This document shows positions 1 through 7,218 of a DNA stretch of 17,199 nucleotides, piece by piece (position 1 is the first letter of the stretch; each line of letters begins with the position of its first letter). The notes beneath the pieces were generated by a model that did no database searches, had not been told where the DNA came from, and was given only the letters and a program-made list of their open reading frames with translations. A program made the position numbers and the translations under genes. This DNA comes from Flavobacteriaceae bacterium UBA5544 (GTDB taxonomy: Bacteria > Bacteroidota > Bacteroidia > Flavobacteriales > Flavobacteriaceae): assembly GCA_002426755.1 (NCBI GenBank), contig DINI01000010.1:1-17199 (forward strand), written 5' to 3'.

Positions 1-273
1 AAAGGTAAACGTAACGTGGAAATCTTGAAACAAGCACAAAACGACCCTTACACAGTTGAAGACCAAATCGCAATCATTTATGCAGGTTCTAAAAACTTGT
101 TAAGAGATGTGCCTGTTGAAAAAGTAAAAGAATTCGAAAGAGATTATTTGGAATTTTTGAAAGCTAAACACAGCAATGCATTAGCCGATTTGAAGGCTGG
201 AAAATTGACAGATGAGGTTACAGATACTTTAACTACTGTAGCTAAAGAACTGTCGGCTAAATATAGAAAATAG
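1..273 (+). CDS. atpA: ATP synthase F1 subunit alpha, C-terminal fragment (5' end outside window)
   Basis: The open frame enters from the left edge and encodes the last 90 residues of the alpha subunit, which forms the F1 hexamer with beta and carries the non-catalytic nucleotide sites. The visible part is the C-terminal helical domain: KGKRNVEILKQ, then the QIAIIYAG segment typical of alpha chains, then a charged helical tail ending AKYRK. The GTG at position 16 is internal and not a start, because the frame is open and homologous upstream of it. The gene for the gamma subunit follows after a 132-base gap that is unusually long for this operon and carries 7-base-period repeats. Identification rests on family resemblance read by eye and the atpG neighbour. 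Confidence is high. Confidence 0.95.
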   Translation, partial: KGKRNVEILKQAQNDPYTVEDQIAIIYAGSKNLLRDVPVEKVKEFERDYLEFLKAKHSNALADLKAGKLTDEVTDTLTTVAKELSAKYRK

Positions 274-399
274 TACAACGTTTTAAGTACAGAGTACAAA
301 GTTTGGGAGTGAAAGTTCTCATATATTATTAAAAATGTCAAATCTTAGAAAAGTACGATTAGTGAGTCTTAATGCTAACTTCTCAATACTTAATACTAA
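274..399. repeat. Degenerate 7-base-period repeats in the atpA-atpG gap
   Basis: Cut every seven bases from position 274, the sequence reads TACAACG, TTTTAAG, TACAGAG, TACAAAG, TTTGGGA, GTGAAAG. After about 28 bases a second array begins at 344: CTTAGAA, AAGTACG, ATTAGTG, AGTCTTA, ATGCTAA, CTTCTCA, ATACTTA, ATACTAA, ending just before the A-rich leader of atpG. The units are not identical but share AAG/ACG or CTTA/CTAA endings. The unit AAGTACG recurs in a second array at 9871-9905. The function is unknown; the position between two co-transcribed genes means the array is probably transcribed. Confidence 0.55.
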
Positions 400-405
400 C
401 AAAAA

Positions 406-1266
406 ATGGCGAACTTAAAAGAAATACGTAATAGAATATCATCGGTATCTTCAACGATGCAGATCACCAGCGCAATGAAAATGGTATCTGCAGCTAAATT
501 GAAGAAGGCTCAAGATGCCATTACGGCAATGCGTCCGTATTCTGATAAGTTAACTGAACTTTTACAAGGGTTAAGTGCAACTTTAGATGCCGATTCTGGG
601 AGTAAATTTGCAGACCAACGTGTTGTAAATAAAGTTCTAATTGTTGCTATTACTTCCAATAGAGGTTTGGCAGGAGCATTCAATTCTAATATTATCAAGC
701 AAGTAAACCTGTTGGTTAATCATACCTATGCCAACCAACAAGTGTCTTACTTGTCTATTGGTAAAAAAGCAAATGATGCATTTAAGAAATCAAACAAGGT
801 TATTGCCAACAAGAGTGCTGTTTATGATGATTTAACATTTGATAATGTAGCTGAAATAGCCGAATTATTGATGGATAGATTTTTGACTCATAAAGCAGAT
901 AAAATTGTTTTAGTATATAACAAGTTTAAAAATGCTGCCACGCAAGAAATTATGAGTGAGCAATTTTTGCCAATTGTTCCAATTGAAGGTGGAGATAGTG
1001 CAAATGTAGATTACATTTTTGAACCTTCTAAAGCTGAAATCGTTGAGCAGTTGATTCCTAAATCTTTAAAAACACAGTTATACAAAGCGATCAGAGACTC
1101 TTTTGCTAGTGAGCATGGCGCACGTATGACAGCAATGCACAAAGCAACTGACAATGCTACAGAGCTTCGTGATCAATTGAAATTGACTTATAATAAGGCG
1201 CGTCAAGCATCCATTACAAATGAAATTTTAGAAATTGTGGGCGGCGCAGAGGCTCTAAATAACTAA
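406..1266 (+). CDS. atpG: ATP synthase F1 subunit gamma
   Basis: This is the central rotor shaft of the F1Fo ATP synthase, which couples proton-driven rotation of the c-ring to catalysis in the alpha/beta hexamer at the inner membrane. The protein has 286 residues, normal for a bacterial gamma chain. The N-terminal helix (LKEIRNRISS through TSAMKMVSAAKLKKAQ) and the C-terminal helix (SEHGARMTAMHKATDNA through TNEILEIVGGAEAL) form the conserved coiled coil. The middle holds the Rossmann-like domain, including the SNRGLAGAFN segment. The ATG follows an A-rich run, usual for Bacteroidota. It closes the cluster: a strong hairpin terminator begins about 50 bases after the stop, and neither atpD nor atpC follows, consistent with the split ATP synthase loci of this phylum. 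Confidence 0.97.
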   Translation: MANLKEIRNRISSVSSTMQITSAMKMVSAAKLKKAQDAITAMRPYSDKLTELLQGLSATLDADSGSKFADQRVVNKVLIVAITSNRGLAGAFNSNIIKQVNLLVNHTYANQQVSYLSIGKKANDAFKKSNKVIANKSAVYDDLTFDNVAEIAELLMDRFLTHKADKIVLVYNKFKNAATQEIMSEQFLPIVPIEGGDSANVDYIFEPSKAEIVEQLIPKSLKTQLYKAIRDSFASEHGARMTAMHKATDNATELRDQLKLTYNKARQASITNEILEIVGGAEALNN

Positions 1267-1318
1267 TATCGTATTTCATAATTTTATTAAGAAGTTTTTG
1301 AGCTTCAAAGTATATATC

Positions 1319-1347
1319 AAACCTTACTATTTTTAGTAAGGTTTTTT
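1319..1347 (+). terminator. Intrinsic terminator after atpG
   Basis: An 11-bp perfect stem (AAACCTTACTA pairing with TAGTAAGGTTT, 1319-1329 and 1334-1344) closes a TTTT loop, and the T run reaches 1347. It lies 53 bases past the atpG stop. Its core CCTTACT...AGTAAGG recurs in the terminator at 2071. Confidence 0.9.
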
Positions 1348-1412
1348 GTTTCTAATTTTTTTTATTAAGGAGTTTTATATAAAAAATGCGAGAATTTACT
1401 TAAATAATCAGT

Positions 1413-1451
1413 TGAAATACACTATAAATCCGACAAAATACATGTATTTCA
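1413..1451. promoter_or_regulatory. Inverted repeats upstream of the first tandem lipoprotein, possible operator
   Basis: TGAAATACA at 1413-1421 is matched by its reverse complement TGTATTTCA at 1443-1451. The right arm lies partly within a perfect 14-base palindrome, AAATACATGTATTT, at 1436-1449. Three related half-sites therefore fall in about 40 bases, 78 bases before the likely ATG of the lipoprotein gene. This resembles a binding site for a dimeric regulator, but no regulator is encoded nearby and chance palindromes are common in AT-rich DNA. Confidence 0.3.
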
Positions 1452-1528
1452 TCGAATAAATGATGATTTTTCATTGCTACTTCATTTATTTATATATATT
1501 TACCGTCCAAATCTTAATTAAATATCCG

Positions 1529-2047
1529 ATGAACCTACTTAAAAAGGCGACGAACGCCGTGTTTTTAGCAGTTATTGCTTTTAGTTGTTTTCAATGTGCA
1601 AGCCCAAAAGTTGCCGTGGCTTCAAATGAAATTAAAGAACTCAAGTTAGATAATCCTATTGTTTTTCAGGAATGGTATGCAGGTATTAAAGTTGGCGGTA
1701 CTGGAGTGAATATGTTTATTCCAAAATTTGATGCAAATCCAAACATCCAATTGGACAGTGTCTATTTTAGAAATATGAAAGGTAAGCCGATCAATAAAGA
1801 CACTATGTATTCTGTGGTATTAAAGAACGATTCTCCAAATTACGTTCCAAACCCATCAAATGCACAAACGAATCCGTTTAACTTAACAGGTGATGAATGT
1901 GTAATACGATACACTGAAAATGGTCAGGCAAAATATTTGAAAATTGTAAGTATTGTAGAGAAAGCAGGTACATACTATGAAAATGGACCTCCTTCAATCT
2001 ATGAAAATGATTCATCAACTATTATCGCGACAACGGAAGAAGAATAA
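1529..2047 (+). CDS. Putative lipoprotein of unknown function, tandem paralogue A
   Basis: The frame is open from 1460, but the ATG at 1529 is preferred because it begins a normal lipoprotein signal (MNLLKK, then a hydrophobic stretch ending AFSCFQC), whereas the 23 upstream residues do not look like part of a protein. The result is 172 residues. The acylated cysteine is either that of AFSC or that of CFQC; neither is an ideal lipobox. The mature part carries EWYAGIKVGGTGVNMFIP, LDSVYFR, PFNL...DECVIRY and AKYLKI, each closely matched in the next gene, so the two are duplicates. A terminator follows, so it is probably monocistronic. I do not recognise a named domain. It is likely tethered to a membrane facing the periplasm; the function is unknown. 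Confidence 0.8.
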   Translation: MNLLKKATNAVFLAVIAFSCFQCASPKVAVASNEIKELKLDNPIVFQEWYAGIKVGGTGVNMFIPKFDANPNIQLDSVYFRNMKGKPINKDTMYSVVLKNDSPNYVPNPSNAQTNPFNLTGDECVIRYTENGQAKYLKIVSIVEKAGTYYENGPPSIYENDSSTIIATTEEE

Positions 2048-2070
2048 TTTTAGAGTATTACATTTACAGC

Positions 2071-2097
2071 GCCTTACTTTTTAGTAAGGCTTTTTTT
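2071..2097 (+). terminator. Intrinsic terminator after lipoprotein A
   Basis: An 8-bp perfect stem (GCCTTACT at 2071-2078 with AGTAAGGC at 2083-2090) encloses a TTTT loop and is followed by seven T residues. It lies 23 bases after the stop codon. The core is nearly identical to the terminator after atpG. Confidence 0.9.
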
Positions 2098-2146
2098 ATG
2101 GAATGAAGTTTGATTTGTTATATTTATAAAAATAAAGTAGTTATAT

Positions 2147-2656
2147 ATGAAATCTTTCAAAATCATATCAATCTTCATTTTAGTAACCTTTCTTTTTTCA
2201 AGTTGTTCTTCGGCTCAAAAATTGCAAAAAAAGGCACCTATAAAACTTGGAGACGTGTACTGCCAGAGTTGGGTGGCGGGCATTAAAGGAGGAGGTTCTG
2301 GTCTAAATTTGTTTATTCCTACACAAACAACAGACCTTAACCACACCAAACTTGATTCCGTTTATTTCAGGGGTAAATCTGTAAAGCTTGAGGCCATTGA
2401 AAACAAGACGATAGTATATGTTGGAAGGTTCGAAAATGACTTCAATCAAAAAAAAGACATCATTATGAGCAGTGATCCGAATGAGGAATATGGCAATGAA
2501 ATACCCAAAATTATGCCAAAGATCCCGTTTGAACTGAAAGAAAATGAATGTGTTGTAAGTTTTCAGGACGGAGGTGAAACCAAATATTTCAAGATAGAGA
2601 ATGTTACCGAAAAAGCTACTCAAAATTACCCTGGTGCACCACTTAAGAAGCAATAA
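2147..2656 (+). CDS. Putative lipoprotein of unknown function, tandem paralogue B
   Basis: This 169-residue protein starts with a clear lipoprotein signal: MKSFKIISIFILV, then LFSSC, giving an acceptable lipobox with the acylated cysteine at residue 20. The mature domain repeats the landmarks of the preceding gene in the same order: SWVAGIKGGGSGLNLFIP, LDSVYFRGK, PFEL...NECVVSF and TKYFKI, ending in an EKA...Y stretch. The pattern AGIK-x-GG-[ST]-G-[VL]-N-[ML]-FIP is the best family signature. It differs from paralogue A mainly in the middle third, which is charged and variable. No terminator was found before the flippase 57 bases downstream, so read-through is possible. No known domain was recognised and the role is unknown. 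Confidence 0.85.
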   Translation: MKSFKIISIFILVTFLFSSCSSAQKLQKKAPIKLGDVYCQSWVAGIKGGGSGLNLFIPTQTTDLNHTKLDSVYFRGKSVKLEAIENKTIVYVGRFENDFNQKKDIIMSSDPNEEYGNEIPKIMPKIPFELKENECVVSFQDGGETKYFKIENVTEKATQNYPGAPLKKQ

Positions 2657-2713
2657 AGGTTATATTGCAAGTCGGGTTATAAAACAGTATTTTAGCATCT
2701 CAAATATTCGCAC

Positions 2714-4144
2714 TTGGGCACTATAAAAACCTTTTTTAAGGACACAATTATTTATGGTTTGGCAACAGTTCTTCCCAGACTCATGAATCTTATTTTAGTT
2801 CGACTGCAAACAGATACATTAGAAACCTCAAGCTATTCTGATAATACTACATTCTATGTTTATGCCGCCTTTTTCAATGTCTTGTTGACCTATGGGATGG
2901 AAACAGCATTTTTCAGATTTTTTACTAAAACTGATCAAAAGGAAAAAATATTCTCAACCGTATTGATAAGCTTGACAACTTCAACACTTATATTTTTAAT
3001 TTTTGTTATTGCATTCAATGAGCAGTTAGCATCGTTGGTTAATTTAGATCAGACGTATTTTAATTTATTAATTGGGGTTTTGGTTTTAGATGCCCTTGTT
3101 GTGGCACCTTTTGCATATTTAAGAGCAACCGGAAGACCAATAAAATTTACGGCAATTAAACTCTCCAATGTGATTGTGTTTGTAATTCTCAATTATTTCT
3201 TTCTTTGGGCGATTCCTAAATTTGGAATTGATTTTCCAGGATATAATGCCAACGATTTAGTGAGGTATATTTTTATTGCAAATCTTGTTGCAAGTATTTC
3301 TACATTAATATTGCTATCGCCATATTTCTTTAAGACAAAACTAGTGTTCAGTAAATCGGTCTTCAAGCAATTGGTAAATTATGGTTTGCCAATTATGGTG
3401 GCTGGATTGGCATATGTTATCAATGAGAATTTTGACAAATGGCTATTGCCTGAAATGTTAGGAAAGTCAATCAATGGTGCTTATAGCGGTTGCTATAAAA
3501 TCGCAGTTTTTATGACCATTTTCATTCAGGCTTTCAGGCTTGGAGCAGAACCATTCTTTTTTAACCATGCCAAGGAATTGAATGCCAAACAGACCTATGC
3601 CAGAATTATGAAATACTTTGTAATTCTTGGAAGCTTAATGTTTGTGTTTACAGTAGCGTTTCTTGATATTTTTAAGCTATTACTCGTAAATGATGAATCT
3701 TACTGGGTCGCCATTGATATTGTACCAATTGTATTGTTGGCCAATCTGTGTTTGGGAATTTATTTCAATTTGGCCATTTGGTATAAACTCACTGACAAAA
3801 CACGATTTGGCATGTATATTTCCATCGTTGGTGCCATTATCACAATTGCTTTTAATTATTTAATGATTCCCAAAATTGGTTTTATGGCATCAGCTTGGGC
3901 AACATTGGTTGCTTATGGAAGTATGATGCTCATTTCCTATCAAATGGGTAAAAAATATTATCCAGTTCCGTATGACATATTAAGAATTGGTAGTTATCTT
4001 GTTTTAGCAACCATCATTTCCGCAGTTTCTTATTATAGATTTAATGAGAATTACTATGTGAGTACCATTTTAGTTTTAGTATTTTTGGGAATTGTTTTCC
4101 TATTGGAAAAGAACGAAATCAAACAATTTTTAAAAATTAAATAA
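2714..4144 (+). CDS. Polysaccharide/oligosaccharide flippase, MOP (Wzx/MATE-like) superfamily
   Basis: A 476-residue, very hydrophobic protein with roughly a dozen or more membrane segments running its whole length. The N-terminus (FFKDTIIYGLATVLPRL) matches the opening of Wzx-like flippases, and a short amphipathic stretch precedes the first helix. Such proteins move lipid-linked glycans across the inner membrane. The start is TTG at 2714: the frame has a stop at 2693 and no ATG or GTG between, and the residues after the TTG fit the family start. No glycosyltransferase cluster surrounds it, so the substrate cannot be named. The nucleotidyltransferase two genes downstream could supply an activated sugar for the same glycan, but that is inference. 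Confidence 0.88.
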   Translation: MGTIKTFFKDTIIYGLATVLPRLMNLILVRLQTDTLETSSYSDNTTFYVYAAFFNVLLTYGMETAFFRFFTKTDQKEKIFSTVLISLTTSTLIFLIFVIAFNEQLASLVNLDQTYFNLLIGVLVLDALVVAPFAYLRATGRPIKFTAIKLSNVIVFVILNYFFLWAIPKFGIDFPGYNANDLVRYIFIANLVASISTLILLSPYFFKTKLVFSKSVFKQLVNYGLPIMVAGLAYVINENFDKWLLPEMLGKSINGAYSGCYKIAVFMTIFIQAFRLGAEPFFFNHAKELNAKQTYARIMKYFVILGSLMFVFTVAFLDIFKLLLVNDESYWVAIDIVPIVLLANLCLGIYFNLAIWYKLTDKTRFGMYISIVGAIITIAFNYLMIPKIGFMASAWATLVAYGSMMLISYQMGKKYYPVPYDILRIGSYLVLATIISAVSYYRFNENYYVSTILVLVFLGIVFLLEKNEIKQFLKIK

Positions 4145-4200
4145 GAACGATTCAGACATGAACTAAATAAGTTAAAGTGAATCGATACAAAATAATGACA

Positions 4201-4635
4201 ATGAACATCAAAATCATCAACAAATCCAATCACGAGTTACCCAATTACGAAACCATTGCTTCCGCAGGAATGGACTTGAGAGCAAGTTTGTCTGAAGCGA
4301 GGATTCTGAAGCCTTTAGAACGCAGTATTGTCGGCACAGGTTTGTTTATTGAACTTCCAGTTGGTTTTGAAGCCCAAGTGCGACCACGAAGTGGATTGGC
4401 AGCCAAAAAAGGGATTACAGTTCTCAATGCACCAGGCACCATCGATGCTGATTACCGAGGGGAAATAGGTGTCATATTGGTCAATTTATCGAATGAAGAG
4501 TTTACCATTAATAATGGTGAACGAATTGCCCAGTTGGTCATTGCAAAACACGAACGTGCTGAATGGATTAAAGTTGAAGAATTAACCGAAACCTCAAGAG
4601 GTGAAGGAGGATTTGGAAGCACAGGAACGATTTGA
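4201..4635 (+). CDS. dut: Deoxyuridine 5'-triphosphate nucleotidohydrolase (dUTPase)
   Basis: Hydrolyses dUTP to dUMP and pyrophosphate, keeping uracil out of DNA and supplying dUMP for thymidylate synthesis. All five motifs of the trimeric family are present: AGMDLRA (22-28), PRSGLA (62-67), GTIDADYRGEIGV (79-91, with the catalytic aspartate), RIAQL (108-112) and RGEGGFGSTG (133-142, the C-terminal arm that closes the site). The ATG at 4201 gives 144 residues and the usual MNIKIINKS opening. An in-frame ATG at 4195 and a GTG at 4177 are less likely starts, because they add residues not normal for the family. It lies 56 bases after the flippase, probably in the same transcript, and is followed by a perfect hairpin at 4701. 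Confidence 0.97.
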   Translation: MNIKIINKSNHELPNYETIASAGMDLRASLSEARILKPLERSIVGTGLFIELPVGFEAQVRPRSGLAAKKGITVLNAPGTIDADYRGEIGVILVNLSNEEFTINNGERIAQLVIAKHERAEWIKVEELTETSRGEGGFGSTGTI

Positions 4636-4700
4636 TAAAAAGGCCTAGTTAATTCCCCGAAAGGGAAACTCAAGCTAGAGAATTGGAAAGACAATGAATC

Positions 4701-4726
4701 AAATTCTTTCTTCAAGAAAGAATTTT
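4701..4726 (+). terminator. Perfect hairpin after dut, candidate terminator
   Basis: An 11-bp perfect stem (AAATTCTTTCT at 4701-4711 with AGAAAGAATTT at 4715-4725) has a 3-base TCA loop and ends in a run of only four T residues. The long stem suggests a terminator or RNA-stability element, but the T run is weak. A homologous hairpin lies at 4764-4788. Confidence 0.55.
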
Positions 4727-4763
4727 AAACAGAAGAATACATATTTTATAAACTAAAAACAAA

Positions 4764-4788
4764 AAGTCCTTTCTTCTGGAAAGGATTT
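4764..4788 (+). promoter_or_regulatory. Hairpin just upstream of the nucleotidyltransferase start, homologue of the 4701 hairpin
   Basis: The arms are 4764-4774 and 4778-4788, with two G.T pairs and a TCT loop. The stem ends 11 bases before the ATG at 4800, in the ribosome-contact zone. The sequence matches the 4701 hairpin position by position apart from a few changes, and one T:A pair there is C:G here, so pairing is kept. It could lower translation of the nucleotidyltransferase or attenuate read-through from dut. Confidence 0.5.
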
Positions 4789-4799
4789 AGGATAGGCTC

Positions 4800-5819
4800 A
4801 TGAAGATAATAGTACCAATGGCAGGAAGAGGTTCTCGACTGCGACCACACACCTTAACAGTACCAAAACCCTTAATTCCAGTTGCAGGACAACCGATTGT
4901 CCATCGATTGGTTAAGGACATTGCGAAAGTCTTAAATCAACCCATCGAAGAAATCGCATTTATTCTTGGCGATCCAGCTTTTTTTGGTGATGATGTTGTA
5001 AAAAGCCTGACAGAACTGGCAGAAAGTCTAGGAGCCAAAGCTTCAATTTATCGCCAAGATCAACCCTTGGGAACCGGTCATGCCATTATGAGCGCCAAAG
5101 ACTCGCTTTCCGGTCCGGCTGTTATTGCCTATGCAGATACCCTGATTAGAGCAGATTTTAGCCTAGACCCAATGGCTGACTCGGTTATTTGGGTAAAACA
5201 AGTCGATCAACCGGAAGCGTATGGTGTGGTAAAGCTAAATGATAACAGTGAAATAATTGAACTGGTCGAAAAGCCAAAAGAATTTATTAGTGATTTGGCG
5301 GTGATAGGCATCTATTATTTCAAAGACGTCAACGATTTGAAACAAGAATTGCAATATGTTTTGGATAATAACATTGTCAATGGAGGAGAATATCAAATCA
5401 ATGACGGTATTAAAAGAATGATGGCCAAGGGTAAAGTTTTCAAAACAGGAGAAGTAGATGAATGGATGGATTGTGGCAATAAAGAGGTCACTGTAGAAAC
5501 AAACACTCGAATGCTAGGTTTTTTGCATGCCGATGGGAAAGAACAAATGATTGCAAAATCCGTTACATTGAATAATTCCAAAATTGTGGAACCATGTCAT
5601 ATTGGTGAAAACGTGGTTTTAAATAACGCTACTATTGGCCCAAATGTTTCGATAGGAAATAACTGCACTTTGGATAATGTAACCGTTAAAAATAGCCTAA
5701 TACAGAGCCATAATGTGATTAAAAATGCTACTTTGGACCAAGCTATGATTGGAAACCATGTAAAGTATGATGGTCATTTTAAAACCATAAGTATTGGTGA
5801 TTATTCAGTATTGGAATAA
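4800..5819 (+). CDS. Sugar-phosphate nucleotidyltransferase with C-terminal left-handed beta-helix
   Basis: Joins a sugar 1-phosphate to a nucleoside triphosphate to give an NDP-sugar and pyrophosphate. Residues 1-240 form the Rossmann-like NTP-transferase domain: the loop AGRGSRLRPHT with PKP (8-24) binds the triphosphate, YAD (111-113) carries a metal-binding aspartate, and VEKP (156-159), EYQINDGI (197-204) and DCG (224-226) line the sugar site. Residues 250-325 are short hexapeptide-like turns (HIGENVVLNNATIGPNVSIG) forming a left-handed beta-helix. It is closest in style to glucose-1-phosphate thymidylyltransferase or mannose-1-phosphate guanylyltransferase; base and sugar specificity cannot be read here. 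It precedes the TPR gene by 34 bases and likely heads an envelope operon. Confidence 0.92.
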   Translation: MKIIVPMAGRGSRLRPHTLTVPKPLIPVAGQPIVHRLVKDIAKVLNQPIEEIAFILGDPAFFGDDVVKSLTELAESLGAKASIYRQDQPLGTGHAIMSAKDSLSGPAVIAYADTLIRADFSLDPMADSVIWVKQVDQPEAYGVVKLNDNSEIIELVEKPKEFISDLAVIGIYYFKDVNDLKQELQYVLDNNIVNGGEYQINDGIKRMMAKGKVFKTGEVDEWMDCGNKEVTVETNTRMLGFLHADGKEQMIAKSVTLNNSKIVEPCHIGENVVLNNATIGPNVSIGNNCTLDNVTVKNSLIQSHNVIKNATLDQAMIGNHVKYDGHFKTISIGDYSVLE

Positions 5820-5853
5820 TTTTTGAAACACTGCTGTATTCGTCCTAAAAACA

Positions 5854-7218
5854 ATGAAACAAAAAATTCGCATAGTGTTGATATTTCTCGGAATGTGTAT
5901 CATTCCACAGATGTACTACGCACAAGTTGATTTCAACAAGAAGCCCACGGATGATCTTGGTGATGTGGAGGATATGTTTCAGGAAAACTTTTTTGAGGCA
6001 CTGAAGCAAAATGGCATTGAAAATTATCAACGAGCAGTTGACGCTCTTCTTAAGTGTGAAAAACTTGATAATTCCAAAACCGTAGTTTATTACGAATTGG
6101 GCAAAAATTATATAGCCTTAAAAAACTATGGTGCTGCAGAAGACGTTCTTAAAAAAGCAGTGGCCAAAGAACCGGAAAACGAATGGTATCTCGACCAATT
6201 GTATGAAGTTTACAATCTTCAGGGAGATACAGATAAAGCTATAAAAACGGTCAAGCAATTGGTAAAATACCATCCCGATTATCGTCAGGATTTGGCGGAG
6301 CTTTACATCAAATCCAAAGAGTATAAAGACGCGTTGAAGCTACTGGACCAATTGGACAAAGAATTTGGTATCAATCCAGATAGAGATGTACTCCGCAATC
6401 AAATTTATAACATCACAGGGCGCGATGAAGATAGAATCGAAAATTTGGAAGAGCGCGTCAAGTCCAACCCAGAAAATGAGGATACATATTTAAGGCTCAT
6501 TTATCGTTACAGTGAAACAGGAGATACCAAAAAGGCTTTTGAAGCTGCTAAAAATTTGTTGAAAGTCCACCCAGAATCTAAATTGGTGCATTTGGCATTA
6601 TATAAATTTTATTTGGATAGCAATGAGACTGAAAAGGCAATTGCATCCATGAAAATTGCACTGGCTGCTCCAAAAATCACACCAGAGGCAAAAGCAAAAG
6701 TGTTCAACGATTTCGTCAATTTTGTTTCCAAGCATCAAGAATATGAAAAAGATTTAATGGAAATGACCACCTTGGTCGGTACAGAAAAAAGCACCAAAAC
6801 CCTGACAGAGTTAGGTCAATATTATCTCAAATTGAATGACAAGCCTAAAGCGCTTCAATATTTAGAAGAAGCATTGCAACAAGACCCTAAAAATTTTGCA
6901 ATCATTAAAGACGTTCTATTGATTCAATTAGATCTTAACATGGATGAAAAAGCCGCCCAAAAAAGCCAAGAAGCTTTGGAGCTGTTTCCGGCACAGCCGA
7001 TTTTATATTTAATCAATGGTGTGGCAAACAACAAACTTAATCAGCCTAAAAAAGCAATTGAGAAGCTAGAGGCCGGTCTGGATTATATCATCGAAGACCT
7101 CAAAATGGAAGGTGATTTTTACACGCAATTAAGTATGGCTTACAAACTTGATAATAATATTCCCAAATCCCAAGCGTTTGCTAAAAAGGCAGAAGCTTTA
7201 ACCAAACAACAACAATGA
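5854..7218 (+). CDS. Secreted tetratricopeptide-repeat protein
   Basis: A 454-residue protein with a cleavable signal peptide (MKQKIRIVLIFLGMC, cleavage likely after YYA at residue 23), so it is exported to the periplasm. Nearly all the rest is helical repeats of the TPR type, for example VVYYELGKNYIALKNYGAAE and TLTELGQYYLKLNDKPKALQ, with the W/Y-L-G-x-x-Y-x-x-x-x-x-x-x-A pattern. TPR arrays act as protein-docking scaffolds; no catalytic domain is visible. The stop overlaps the next start as ATGA, implying translational coupling to the DUF4292 lipoprotein and through it to the EnvC-like gene. The likely job is assembly or scaffolding in the same envelope process, but the partner is unknown. 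Confidence 0.9.
   Translation: MKQKIRIVLIFLGMCIIPQMYYAQVDFNKKPTDDLGDVEDMFQENFFEALKQNGIENYQRAVDALLKCEKLDNSKTVVYYELGKNYIALKNYGAAEDVLKKAVAKEPENEWYLDQLYEVYNLQGDTDKAIKTVKQLVKYHPDYRQDLAELYIKSKEYKDALKLLDQLDKEFGINPDRDVLRNQIYNITGRDEDRIENLEERVKSNPENEDTYLRLIYRYSETGDTKKAFEAAKNLLKVHPESKLVHLALYKFYLDSNETEKAIASMKIALAAPKITPEAKAKVFNDFVNFVSKHQEYEKDLMEMTTLVGTEKSTKTLTELGQYYLKLNDKPKALQYLEEALQQDPKNFAIIKDVLLIQLDLNMDEKAAQKSQEALELFPAQPILYLINGVANNKLNQPKKAIEKLEAGLDYIIEDLKMEGDFYTQLSMAYKLDNNIPKSQAFAKKAEALTKQQQ

Noticed and set aside
1460..1528. Longer N-terminus for lipoprotein A
   Set aside because: The upstream residues are an unusual run of F, I and Y before a second, normal signal sequence; ATG at 1529 gives a regular lipoprotein start.
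2303..2653. Minus-strand 116-codon open frame
   Set aside because: It lies wholly inside lipoprotein B, which has a signal peptide and a paralogue; the antisense product has no recognisable feature.
4177..4200. GTG start for dut
   Set aside because: It adds eight residues not seen in the family; ATG at 4201 gives the normal opening.
4653..4667. Small hairpin TTCCC/GGGAA after dut
   Set aside because: Only five base pairs and no T run; too weak to call alone.
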